From: CALBRZ01 sp964511065
Lineage (GTDB): Bacteria; Planctomycetota; Planctomycetia; Pirellulales; S012-138
Direction of reading: 5' to 3'
Length of the DNA stretch: 12,495 bases
Assembly: GCA_964511065.1 (NCBI GenBank)
Contig: CAZEEG010000148.1
Span: forward strand, 1-12,495
Positions 1-6,486 of the stretch are shown piece after piece (the stretch's first letter is position 1; every line of letters starts with the position of its first letter). The notes beneath the pieces were generated by a model. It was not told where the DNA came from, did no database searches, and saw only the letters and a program-made list of their open reading frames with translations. A program made the position numbers and the translations under genes.

Positions 1-845
1 GCGTAGGCATCGCTGCCCAGGCCGGGTTCTTGTTCCCAGCCGCCATCGGCCTGCTGGGCGGCGAGCAAGGCCTGTGCGTGCGGCTTGATGCAATCCCGCT
101 CGGCGCCGCTCCAGTGCAGCCCCAGCAGTTGAAAGATGCGGTCCTCGTTGCTGGTTGCTTCGGCCTGGTTCAACCAGCGGCGCGCCTTGCTGATGGCGGC
201 CTGGACATCGTCTTCAGAATCTCCGGAGTTAGTAGCATCCGCCTCTGGAGGATGATGATGGTTCAACCCACGCACTGCCAGGGCCGTGGCCGTAAAATGG
301 CTGGCTTCCAGCGGAGGCCGCCGGGCGCGAATCCGCCAATGGCCGTCGTCCTCTTGGACCATCAACAAATACTGCACCAGCGCGGCGGAGGTTGCATCGG
401 CAGGCCGCTTGGCCGCGGAGAACGTCGCCAAGGCATAGCCTGCCGTGTAAGGACCGCCCACCACGCCCGAACCTTGATGCAGTTTTTCCTGCCGCGGTTC
501 GAAATAGTCCACCGTGAATTGGGCTTGGGCGGTGAGACCATCGCGATCGACCTGCCAGCCGTGCTGGTCGGCCAGGGCGAGCGCCATCGACGGTAGTGCT
601 TGATGGTGGCAACTGAAACAATCGCGCTGCCGGGTGTATTCCGCGGCGCTGGCTTGCAGCAGTTTCAGGGTGCGCGGCAGCGTGGCCTGGATGCGCGGCA
701 ACAGTTCGGGTTGCTCGGGCACAGGAGCAGGTTCGGCCGCGGGCGCCAGTGGTGCCGTTGCGAAGAGGCCCAGCCCGGCGGCCAGCAGGCCGGCTACCGC
801 GATGGGAATTGGCACAGGCGAAGGCCTGGTCGGTGTGCCGGCCAT
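1..845 (-). CDS. Exported squalene-oxidase/prenyltransferase-repeat protein with a CxxCHH motif (3' end outside window)
   Basis: The minus strand is open from an ATG at 845 to the left edge (281 codons, no stop), so the C-terminus is missing. The start has a strong ribosome binding site, GGAGG, 8 nt upstream. Residues about 11-37 form a hydrophobic signal peptide rich in Ala, Leu and Gly, so the protein is probably exported. Residues 76-81 read CFSCHH, a c-type heme-like C-x-x-C-H motif. Two later segments, QEDDGHW (165-171 region) and QADGGW (about 265-270), resemble the Q-x-x-D-G-G-W repeats of squalene-hopene cyclase and prenyltransferase alpha/alpha toroids. From family knowledge, planctomycetes and acidobacteria carry many exported proteins that join a CxxCH motif to such repeats; their function is unknown. 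No cyclase DxDD motif is seen in the visible part, so cyclase activity should not be assumed. It is divergent from the GNAT gene. Confidence 0.75.
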   Translation of the reverse strand, partial: MAGTPTRPSPVPIPIAVAGLLAAGLGLFATAPLAPAAEPAPVPEQPELLPRIQATLPRTLKLLQASAAEYTRQRDCFSCHHQALPSMALALADQHGWQVDRDGLTAQAQFTVDYFEPRQEKLHQGSGVVGGPYTAGYALATFSAAKRPADATSAALVQYLLMVQEDDGHWRIRARRPPLEASHFTATALAVRGLNHHHPPEADATNSGDSEDDVQAAISKARRWLNQAEATSNEDRIFQLLGLHWSGAERDCIKPHAQALLAAQQADGGWEQEPGLGSDAY

Positions 846-1138
846 CGGTTGAACCTCCACTTTGCAACCAAGGGATGCCTCCCCTGCCCTGCTCGGCCCC
901 AGAGGACCGCGGCCCAATGTGCAATGTGGCGGCGGCCCCGCCGGGTGTCAACGAAAACCGGTTTCACGAATTCAGGTTCTTTGCCGATGGTGCTGCTGCG
1001 GCGCGCAGCGATTGAACCACGCCAGGCACCTGGGCGGTTGCGAACGGCGCATCGCCGGGTAGACTGCCGCTTGTTGGGGCCGCTCGATCCATTTGGGGTG
1101 TAAGCGGCCGCCGGGGTTTCAAACAGATTCGATGTCCG

Positions 1139-1645
1139 ATGCCGCAGATTCGACCGTTCCAGCCCAACGATCTCGAGCGCCTGCGTCAGATTACGGTGGA
1201 CGCTTTTGACGGCGTGTCGATCGACCAGAACGCCGAAGCGATGTTCGGCTTGATCGGCGAGCGCGACTGGCGGTGGCGCAAGGGCCGCCACGTGGACGAG
1301 GATGCCCGGCGCGACCCGGGCGGTATCTTCGTCCTGGCCGAGGGCGAAGAAGTGCTGGGCGGCATCACCACCTGGATTGACCAAGAGGCCCGGATCGGCC
1401 ACATCCCCAACCTGGCTTTGGTTCCGGAGGTTCGTGGCCAGGGATGGGGGCGGCGGTTGATCGAGCACGCCTTGGACCATTTCCGCCGCCGCGGCGTATT
1501 GTTCGTTCGCATTGAAACGCTCGATCAGAACGAAGTTGGTCAACGGCTTTATACGTCGCTCGGGTTTCGCGAGGCGGCCCGGCAGATTCATTACTTCATG
1601 CCGCTCGATGATGCGGCACCTTCCGGCCAAGAGAACGCACCATGA
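1139..1645 (+). CDS. GNAT-family N-acetyltransferase
   Basis: This is a 168-residue single-domain protein, the usual length for a GNAT acetyltransferase that moves an acetyl group from acetyl-CoA to an amine. The acetyl-CoA pyrophosphate-binding motif A is clear: an HIPNLALVPEVRG strand followed by R-G-Q-G-W-G at residues 99-104 and the helix RRLIEHAL. The C-terminal LYTSLGF (137-143) is the typical motif B segment. The N-terminal IRPFQPNDLERLRQI also has the GNAT look. The substrate cannot be read from sequence. No good Shine-Dalgarno precedes the ATG at 1139; an ATG at 1132 lies in another frame. The stop overlaps the next start in an ATGA junction, so translation of the two genes is probably coupled. 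Confidence 0.88.
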   Translation: MPQIRPFQPNDLERLRQITVDAFDGVSIDQNAEAMFGLIGERDWRWRKGRHVDEDARRDPGGIFVLAEGEEVLGGITTWIDQEARIGHIPNLALVPEVRGQGWGRRLIEHALDHFRRRGVLFVRIETLDQNEVGQRLYTSLGFREAARQIHYFMPLDDAAPSGQENAP

Positions 1646-1950
1646 TTCACGTGATCGCCACGATTCAGTTGAACCCCGGCACGCGCGACGAGTTTCTGAA
1701 GCACTTCCACGCGATTGTGCCCACCGTCCGCCAGGAACAGGGCTGCCTGGAGTACGGGCCGACGGTGGACGCGGAAACCGACATCGCGGCCCAGGACGGA
1801 CCGCGCGAGGACGTGGTGGTGGTCGTGGAGAAGTGGGAATCGGTCGATGCGCTCAAGGCGCACCTGGTTGCCCCCCACATGCAGCAGTACCGCGAAAACG
1901 TCAAGTCGCTGGTCGCGGGCATGACACTGCACATTCTCCAGCCAGCGTGA
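1642..1950 (+). CDS. Small ABM-domain protein, putative quinol monooxygenase (YgiN-like)
   Basis: The 102-residue product has the size and pattern of the antibiotic biosynthesis monooxygenase (ABM) ferredoxin-like fold. A first strand MIHVIATIQLNPG is followed by a helix (RDEFLKHFHAIVPTVR), then EQGCLEYGP, the usual E-x-G-C-x-x-Y segment, then the strand VVVVEKWES and a helix ALKAHLVAPHMQQY with the conserved H-x(n)-PH pattern. Members act as cofactor-free quinol monooxygenases or related oxygenases, usually as dimers; some have other roles, so the reaction is not certain. The start overlaps the GNAT stop by 4 nt (ATGA), with a weak AAGAGA ribosome site inside the upstream gene. The gene ends 37 nt before the convergent oxidoreductase stop. 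Confidence 0.85.
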   Translation: MIHVIATIQLNPGTRDEFLKHFHAIVPTVRQEQGCLEYGPTVDAETDIAAQDGPREDVVVVVEKWESVDALKAHLVAPHMQQYRENVKSLVAGMTLHILQPA

Positions 1951-1963
1951 AGTGGGGGCGCAG

Positions 1964-1991
1964 GTAGGACCGGCCAACGAGCCGGTCCTAC
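1964..1991. terminator. Perfect 11-bp hairpin between convergent genes; bidirectional terminator or REP-like repeat
   Basis: GTAGGACCGGC (1964-1974), a 6-nt CAACGA loop and the exact reverse complement (1981-1991) form an uninterrupted stem. It lies between the ABM gene stop and the oxidoreductase stop; the right arm contains the oxidoreductase TAG codon (1988-1990). No T tract follows on either strand, so it is not a classical intrinsic terminator. The position fits a shared 3'-end structure. The arm resembles repetitive extragenic palindromes of other bacteria, so a dispersed repeat is an alternative. Confidence 0.55.
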
Positions 1992-3133
1992 GGCGACTGC
2001 TCTGCCGACTGTTCTGTCGGGGGCACCGGTCCGACGGAATCGCGCGTGGCGGCACGCCGCAAGAAGTGCGGGCCGGGCAGCACGTGCGGCAGCGGTTCGG
2101 CCTTGGGACCGATGCGGTCGTCCCGCTCGCCGTCCCACCGGTGGCGCTGGAGCGAGCTTAGTACCCGCTCGGCCACTTCCAAGGCAGCCAGTCCGGCCGC
2201 ACCGTCGACGCGGGGCTGGCTAGCGGTGCGAATGGCGGCCGCGAAGTCTTCCAGTTCGGCAGTGATCTGGTCGGCCGGCTCCGGCGTAAGGGTTTCTTTG
2301 ACCAGGTACTTGTCGAACATATGCTCGCGCAGGTCGTCGCGCATGGCCTGCGAAAGTTCCGCCACGTCCAGGGTGCGGTCATACACGGCATCGTGTGGAC
2401 GGATGACCGTGGCGCTGCGGCTGGCAAAATCCAGGCTGGCAAACCCGGCTTCCGACCATACCTGGAGCTTGCGCTCATTGTGGTAGCTCAGCCGCGAAGC
2501 CGACAACTGCGCCACGCACCCACTGGGGAACTTGAGCGTAGCCTGGGCAATATCTTCGTGCTGACCAAAGAGCGCAAGGCCAACGGCTTCCACGGTCTTG
2601 GGCTTCTCGCCCGTGGCCGCCAGCACCAGGTCGATATCGTGGATCATCAGGTCGAGGACCACGCCTACATCCAAGATGCGGCAGGCGAAGCCGCCAAGCC
2701 GCCGGGCTTCGATCCACTTGGGCTGGTGCAGCCAGGGGGCGGCCGCATCGACGGCCGGATTGAACCGTTCGACATGGCCTACCTGGAGGACCACGCCAGC
2801 GGCTTCCGCGGCAGCCACCAGTTCCTGGCCCTGGGCGGTGTTTACCGCCAGCGGCTTTTCGATCAGCAGGTGGATGCCGCGGTGGATGAGGTCCATCGCC
2901 ACCGCATGATGGTAGCGCGTCGGCGTGGCAATCACGGCGGCGTCGATCTTATCGGCCACCGCCAGATGATCGGCAAAGGCGTTGGTGCCGCAGGCTTCGG
3001 CCACGGCTGCCCGCTGCTCGGGCGAAACATCGACCACGCCCACCAGGCGGATGCCCCGCATCTTGGAAAGAATCCGGGCGTGAACGCGGCCCAGATGTCC
3101 CACACCAACGACGGCTACTTTGAGTGCTTTCAC
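1988..3133 (-). CDS. Gfo/Idh/MocA-family oxidoreductase, possibly UDP-GlcNAc 3-dehydrogenase-like
   Basis: The 381-residue product has an N-terminal Rossmann fold with the NAD(P)-binding G-V-G-H-L-G at residues 10-15, an acidic D35 at the end of the second strand, the family EKP motif at 92-94, and VGHVERFNPAV at about 118-128. A DVGVVLDLMIHDID segment (about 155-168) carries the conserved His of the C-terminal domain. The first two-thirds match well-behaved family members; the last 60 residues are a Pro/Arg-rich tail ending in a duplicated EQS-A-EQS. The start is a GTG with a weak AAGAGA site. It lies 54 nt downstream of lpxC and is probably in the same transcript. From family knowledge, GnnA-type members oxidise UDP-GlcNAc at C3 for diamino lipid A and sit beside lpx genes; that assignment here is inference from context and from the IHDID segment. 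Confidence 0.85.
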   Translation of the reverse strand: MKALKVAVVGVGHLGRVHARILSKMRGIRLVGVVDVSPEQRAAVAEACGTNAFADHLAVADKIDAAVIATPTRYHHAVAMDLIHRGIHLLIEKPLAVNTAQGQELVAAAEAAGVVLQVGHVERFNPAVDAAAPWLHQPKWIEARRLGGFACRILDVGVVLDLMIHDIDLVLAATGEKPKTVEAVGLALFGQHEDIAQATLKFPSGCVAQLSASRLSYHNERKLQVWSEAGFASLDFASRSATVIRPHDAVYDRTLDVAELSQAMRDDLREHMFDKYLVKETLTPEPADQITAELEDFAAAIRTASQPRVDGAAGLAALEVAERVLSSLQRHRWDGERDDRIGPKAEPLPHVLPGPHFLRRAATRDSVGPVPPTEQSAEQSP

Positions 3134-3187
3134 TGGGATTCTCTTGGGGAGGGAGGCGGCGACATTGCGCTCGCATCCGGCGAGGAA

Positions 3188-4081
3188 TCACGCCGAGCGG
3201 CGAATATCGCTGTGGAGTTCTCCTTCGGAGAGCAGGTTGCGTACGAGTTCGGCACTAAGCCGGTGACCGCTGCGATGCGCGACCACGCGGCCGTCGATAT
3301 CGCAGCCAGCCAGGGCGAAATCGCCCACCAGGTCGAGCACCTTGTGCCGCACACACTCGTCCGGGTATCGCAATGTGTTGTCGATGGGGCCGTCTTCGCC
3401 AAACACGAGCAGGTCCTGCAAGGTGGCCCGGGTTCCTAGCCCTTGCGAGCGAAGCCATTGGGCCTCGGCTTCCAGCAGGAAGGTGCGTGCCGGGGCCAAC
3501 TCGCGGCGGAAGGTGTCGGGCGTAATCCGCATCTCCAGCGTTTGCCGGCCGATGGCGTTGTCGCGGCCGTAGTCGAGGCGGAACTTGACGGTGAAGCCAG
3601 CCTGCATGCCGGGTTGGGCTTCCATCCAGCTTTCGGTATCGCCCATCCGGCAGGTGTCGCGGAGCACCAGGCAGGCGCGTGGGGCCTGCTGCTCGACGAT
3701 ACCTGCCTCGTCGAGCGCTTCGACAAACGCCAGCGCGGAACCATCGAGGCCGGGCATTTCAGCGCTATCGACCCAGATTTCGCAGTTGTCGATCTGCATG
3801 CCGGCCAGGGCGGCCAGGATGTGTTCCACCATTTCCACAGTGGCGCGGCCGCAGCGCAGCGCCGTTCGCCGCGGGGCTTCAATTCGGTACTCCACCAGGG
3901 CTGGAATCCGCTGGTGCGGTGAGAGGTCGGCCCTCACAAAGACCAAGCCGGTGTTCTCGGGCGCCGGGCGAAACTCCACCCGGACATCCTTGCCGGACCA
4001 ATAACCAAATCCTTCCACTACTGCTGGTTTAGCCAGGGTGCGTTGATTTCGTCGTGGGAGCATAAGGGGAGGATCCACCAT
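3188..4081 (-). CDS. lpxC: UDP-3-O-acyl-N-acetylglucosamine deacetylase LpxC
   Basis: LpxC is the zinc-dependent cytoplasmic deacetylase that commits the pathway to lipid A. The 297-residue product aligns by eye with the E. coli enzyme along its length: FRPAPENTG near 38-45, TVEMVEHILAAL with E86 and H87 (E. coli E78/H79), MPGLDGSALAFV, APARTF with T200 (T191), DECVRHKVLD with H246, K247 and D250 (H238/K239/D242), and SGH with H273 (H265). All zinc ligands and catalytic residues are present. The N-terminal loop usually written G-x-G-L-H-S/T-G-K is GFGYWSGK here. The start is uncertain: ATG 4081 gives MVDPP, ATG 4063 gives MLPRRNQRTL, closer to the family N-terminus; neither has a strong ribosome site. 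Longer in-frame readings upstream are not LpxC-like and overlap ompH. It follows ompH after 287 nt. Confidence 0.95.
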   Translation of the reverse strand: MVDPPLMLPRRNQRTLAKPAVVEGFGYWSGKDVRVEFRPAPENTGLVFVRADLSPHQRIPALVEYRIEAPRRTALRCGRATVEMVEHILAALAGMQIDNCEIWVDSAEMPGLDGSALAFVEALDEAGIVEQQAPRACLVLRDTCRMGDTESWMEAQPGMQAGFTVKFRLDYGRDNAIGRQTLEMRITPDTFRRELAPARTFLLEAEAQWLRSQGLGTRATLQDLLVFGEDGPIDNTLRYPDECVRHKVLDLVGDFALAGCDIDGRVVAHRSGHRLSAELVRNLLSEGELHSDIRRSA

Positions 4082-4184
4082 CCTTGGTTGGTACAGGCCT
4101 TCCCTGGCTGCCGACGGCCGGAAGCCGGACCGCCCGTGGAGCATCCATGCCCACCGTCTCAGGGAGTTTCGCGACCATGCGCGA

Positions 4185-4211
4185 GGTGCGCCGCCGCGAT
4201 GCGGCGCCACC
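4185..4211. other. GC-rich hairpin in the ompH-lpxC spacer
   Basis: GGTGCGCCGC (4185-4194) and GCGGCGCCACC (4201-4211) pair through 10 bp with one bulged base around the loop CGCGAT. It sits in the 287-nt gap between ompH and lpxC, about 105 nt before the lpxC start on the minus strand. No U-tract follows, so it may be a processing or stabilising element, or a weak attenuator, rather than a terminator. The remaining spacer shows no gene. Confidence 0.4.
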
Positions 4212-4368
4212 CCCCCGAGAATCAGCAGGGAAGGAACGAATGGGGCAAGTGCGGGGGGACGCAAGTCGCAGCAGCATCTCCTGTCACCCCCTGCGTGCAT
4301 TCGATCAACAGCCCAGGCCGGCGCGGCCCGCAGCATTGCCACGGCCGGCCGTCGCCCATCGGCCGCGG

Positions 4369-4992
4369 TTACTGCGGCCGGAACGGCACGGCATCGGTGC
4401 GGCCGCGCGGCACGTTGTTTTGTGCGTTGTGGGGTACGCCGCGGCGCTGGTTCAGCGTTTCGAGAATGATGCCGGTGATGTCGATGTTGGGATGGTGCCA
4501 CACCACCTGCTTGTGGAGGTGCTTGGCCACGATATCCGGGTCGCTCTCGTCGATCGTTTCGCCATTGAAGCGGATCACCAGCGTCAGCCGCTGCTGCTCG
4601 GCGAAGTACTTCACCTCCTGCACGATCTCCTGGTAAATGATGTAGTAGATCTTCGCCTCGCGGCGCATGAACTCGCGCTTGGTGTTCGAAACCAGCGCGT
4701 TCAAGTCGGCCTTCTGCTGCGTGATCTCGTCTTCAAGCTGCTTGTAGTCGGGCGTGCCCTTCTTGACCCCTTCCAGTTGCTTGATGAGGCTATTGATGCG
4801 GTCGCGCCGGGCGGTGATGTCGGCCTCGGCCGCCTGTACCGACCGCCGCATCTCCTCGGTCATCTGCTTGAAGCGGATGTGGTTATCGAAGATGTACTTC
4901 AAGTCAATGATGGCTACCTGCGCCTGCGCTTCGCGGGCAGCCGTAAGACAGATCGCGGCCGTCGCCAGCGCCAACAGAACCGGTTTCTTCAC
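4369..4992 (-). CDS. ompH: OmpH/Skp family periplasmic outer-membrane chaperone
   Basis: Skp/OmpH proteins hold unfolded outer-membrane proteins in the periplasm as trimers with long helical tentacles. The chosen start is a GTG at 4992 with AAGGAG about 9 nt upstream; it yields a clean signal peptide (KKPVLLALATAAICLTAA, cleavage after AQA near residue 24) directly followed by VAIIDLKYIF, the usual OmpH first strand. Longer readings upstream to 5598 lack coding character. Residues about 40-135 are charged and Ala/Glu/Lys/Gln-rich with heptad-like spacing, as expected for the coiled-coil arms; the end (about 135-175) returns to the strand-like LTLVIRFNGETID. The C-terminal tail after about 180 is Arg/Asn/Pro-rich. 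The 207-residue length is slightly above the E. coli protein. It is the first gene of the predicted ompH-lpxC-Gfo/Idh unit. Confidence 0.9.
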   Translation of the reverse strand: MKKPVLLALATAAICLTAAREAQAQVAIIDLKYIFDNHIRFKQMTEEMRRSVQAAEADITARRDRINSLIKQLEGVKKGTPDYKQLEDEITQQKADLNALVSNTKREFMRREAKIYYIIYQEIVQEVKYFAEQQRLTLVIRFNGETIDESDPDIVAKHLHKQVVWHHPNIDITGIILETLNQRRGVPHNAQNNVPRGRTDAVPFRPQ

Positions 4993-5502
4993 CTCGTTTG
5001 CTCCTTGCTGCGGGTACGTCGTCCGTGACTTCGGGATTGTGTGAACTGGGAGTCTGGCGGCAGGCTTGCCTTGCATTCCGGGGAATGAACCACGGCCGCC
5101 TTGGGCCTGTGAAAAGCGGGGGGTATTCTGCCTAGAAGGCTCCGATCGGTAAAGGTCAGTCTTGACGAAAAGCACCCTCGCCCCGGCACCCGGTGCGCAC
5201 AGCCCAACTATCAGCGGAGTATGACCTTGCGCTGCGGGTTGGGCTTGCCCGGTTCCTCCTGCCGGGCGAATACTGCGTCGCGCTGCCGCGGCAGGCCCCT
5301 CTCGCTGCGGCGGCATCGCGGGCATGGCCGCGGCCGCAAACCAATTGTGTCTTGGGCCATAGTGGCTTAGCGGTCTACCATATGCCTGAGTTGCGCCCGA
5401 TGTGGGAATCTGGCCGCGTCGTGCCCGGTTGGCCCGCCGGAGCCGCGTTGCTCTCATCTTGCGCATCAACAGCCTCCTCCAACCGTGAAGGAATGATCCC
5501 CC
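4993..5502. other. Divergent 510-nt spacer between ompH and the PfkB kinase gene
   Basis: No convincing gene is seen on either strand. The spacer must hold the promoters of ompH (minus) and the kinase (plus). A weak sigma-70-like pair on the minus strand, TTTACC and CAGAAT separated by 17 nt (about 5123-5153), could serve ompH. A small hairpin (GCCCGG/CCGGGC, 5247-5267) carries AGGAGG in its minus-strand loop, but no start codon follows at a usable distance. Both calls are tentative. Confidence 0.4.
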
Positions 5503-6435
5503 GTGATCCTGGCCGCTGGACTTTCCCCCGCCTGGCAACGCATCCTGAGGTTCCCGCAACTGCAATTGGGGGAAGTGAATCGGGCCTTGGAAGCGCATGC
5601 CTGCGCCTCGGGCAAGGTGATCAACGTCGCCCGGGCTCTGGCGGCGTTGACTGCCGGAGATGCCAAGACGCTAGCACTGATCGGGGGCGAAACGGGTGAT
5701 GCTATCGAGCGGGAGTTCGCCTCAGACGGGATCCGCGCCCGTTGGGTGCGCACGCACGCCGCGACACGAACCTGCACCACGCTGCTGGAGGCCGGTGGGC
5801 GTACCACCGAATTGGTCGAGAACAGCCTGCCTGTTTCCAGCGATGAACTTGCTGCGTTCGCTGCGGCCTATGCCGAGGAAGTCGCTTCGGCGACGGTGGC
5901 CGTGTTGTCAGGCTCGCTGCCTTCGGGTACCCCGCACACGTTTTATCGGGAACTGCTGGAGATAACGCCGTGCCCAGCGGTGGCGGACATACGCGGCCCG
6001 GAACTGAAGGCGATGCTCGGCTCCAGCCGGCCGCCGCTGGTCGTGAAGCCCAACCGACAAGAACTGGCCGCCACGTTGGGCGAGGCACTGGAATCGGACC
6101 GCGAACTGCTGGCCGGCATGCGGCAATTGAACGCGGCCGGAGCCGCTTGGGTCGTGATCACGCAAGGCGGAAGCGCTGTCTGGGTGACTTCCCGGGAAGA
6201 AGCTTATCGGCTGGCGCCTCCCAAGTTGCCGGTCGTCAACCCCATCGGGTGTGGCGATTGCCTGGCGGCCGGCATCGCCTGGGGCGTGGCCGAAGGCTTG
6301 CAGATTCCACAAGCGGTACGGCTGGGCGTGGCCGCTGCCGGCGACAACCTCAGGCAACTGCTGCCTGCCCGGCTCGACCGGCAGCGGGTTGAGGAACTCG
6401 CGGCCCCAATCACCATTGAACGGGTGGATGGCTAA
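5503..6435 (+). CDS. PfkB-family sugar kinase, 1-phosphofructokinase/hexose kinase type
   Basis: The 310-residue product matches the length of bacterial FruK/LacC kinases, which phosphorylate fructose-1-phosphate or tagatose-6-phosphate with ATP. Family landmarks are in order: LSPAWQRILRF at the N-terminus (compare LNPAYD in FruK), GEVNR, SGKVINVARAL (37-46), LSGSLPSG (135-142), VKPNRQEL (181-188), VITQGGSAVWV (218-228) and the ATP/anion-hole motif GCGDCLAAG (249-257) with catalytic D252. Two positions differ from the usual: AGKGxN is SGKVIN, and GAGD is GCGD. The start is a GTG at 5503 with AAGGA about 10 nt upstream. The gene stands alone with no PTS or partner beside it, so the true sugar phosphate is not known; a general PfkB hexose kinase is the alternative. 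Confidence 0.88.
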   Translation: MILAAGLSPAWQRILRFPQLQLGEVNRALEAHACASGKVINVARALAALTAGDAKTLALIGGETGDAIEREFASDGIRARWVRTHAATRTCTTLLEAGGRTTELVENSLPVSSDELAAFAAAYAEEVASATVAVLSGSLPSGTPHTFYRELLEITPCPAVADIRGPELKAMLGSSRPPLVVKPNRQELAATLGEALESDRELLAGMRQLNAAGAAWVVITQGGSAVWVTSREEAYRLAPPKLPVVNPIGCGDCLAAGIAWGVAEGLQIPQAVRLGVAAAGDNLRQLLPARLDRQRVEELAAPITIERVDG

Positions 6436-6453
6436 GCAGCCCGGGCCCGGCGA

Positions 6454-6486
6454 GCCGATATGCTTAACCTGTCTTAGCTGATCGGC
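6454..6486 (+). terminator. 33-nt hairpin just after the kinase gene, candidate terminator
   Basis: GCCGAT (6454-6459) pairs with ATCGGC (6481-6486). After a 2-nt internal loop the stem continues as GCTTAA against TTAGC with one bulged T, closed by CCTGTC. It begins 19 nt after the kinase stop codon. There is only a short AAATT after it and no T tract, so it would be a weak or factor-dependent 3' end. Position and pairing are seen; function is inferred. Confidence 0.4.

Noticed and set aside
229..951. 240-codon open reading on the minus strand
   Set aside because: It is out of frame with the exported repeat protein, which has a strong ribosome site, signal peptide and motifs; the product here is Arg/Gly/Pro-rich low complexity typical of an alternate frame in GC-rich DNA.
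794..1630. 278-codon open reading on the minus strand
   Set aside because: It is antisense to the GNAT gene, which has clear motif A and B; this product has no family features.
2321..3439. 372-codon open reading on the plus strand
   Set aside because: It is antisense to the Gfo/Idh gene and the end of lpxC, both strongly supported; shadow reading.
4082..4501. N-terminal extension of lpxC to 4501
   Set aside because: The added sequence overlaps the end of ompH, is Arg/Ala-rich and has no LpxC similarity.
4084..5028. 314-codon open reading on the plus strand
   Set aside because: Antisense to ompH, whose signal peptide, coiled-coil pattern and ribosome site are clear.
5055..5070. Sigma-54-like TGGC-N7-TTGC on the plus strand
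   Set aside because: Spacing is right but the ACG part of the -24 element is missing and it lies over 430 nt from the kinase start.
4993..5598. N-terminal extension of ompH to 5598
   Set aside because: It would bury the signal peptide and overlap the start of the sugar kinase; GTG 4992 with AAGGAG is better.
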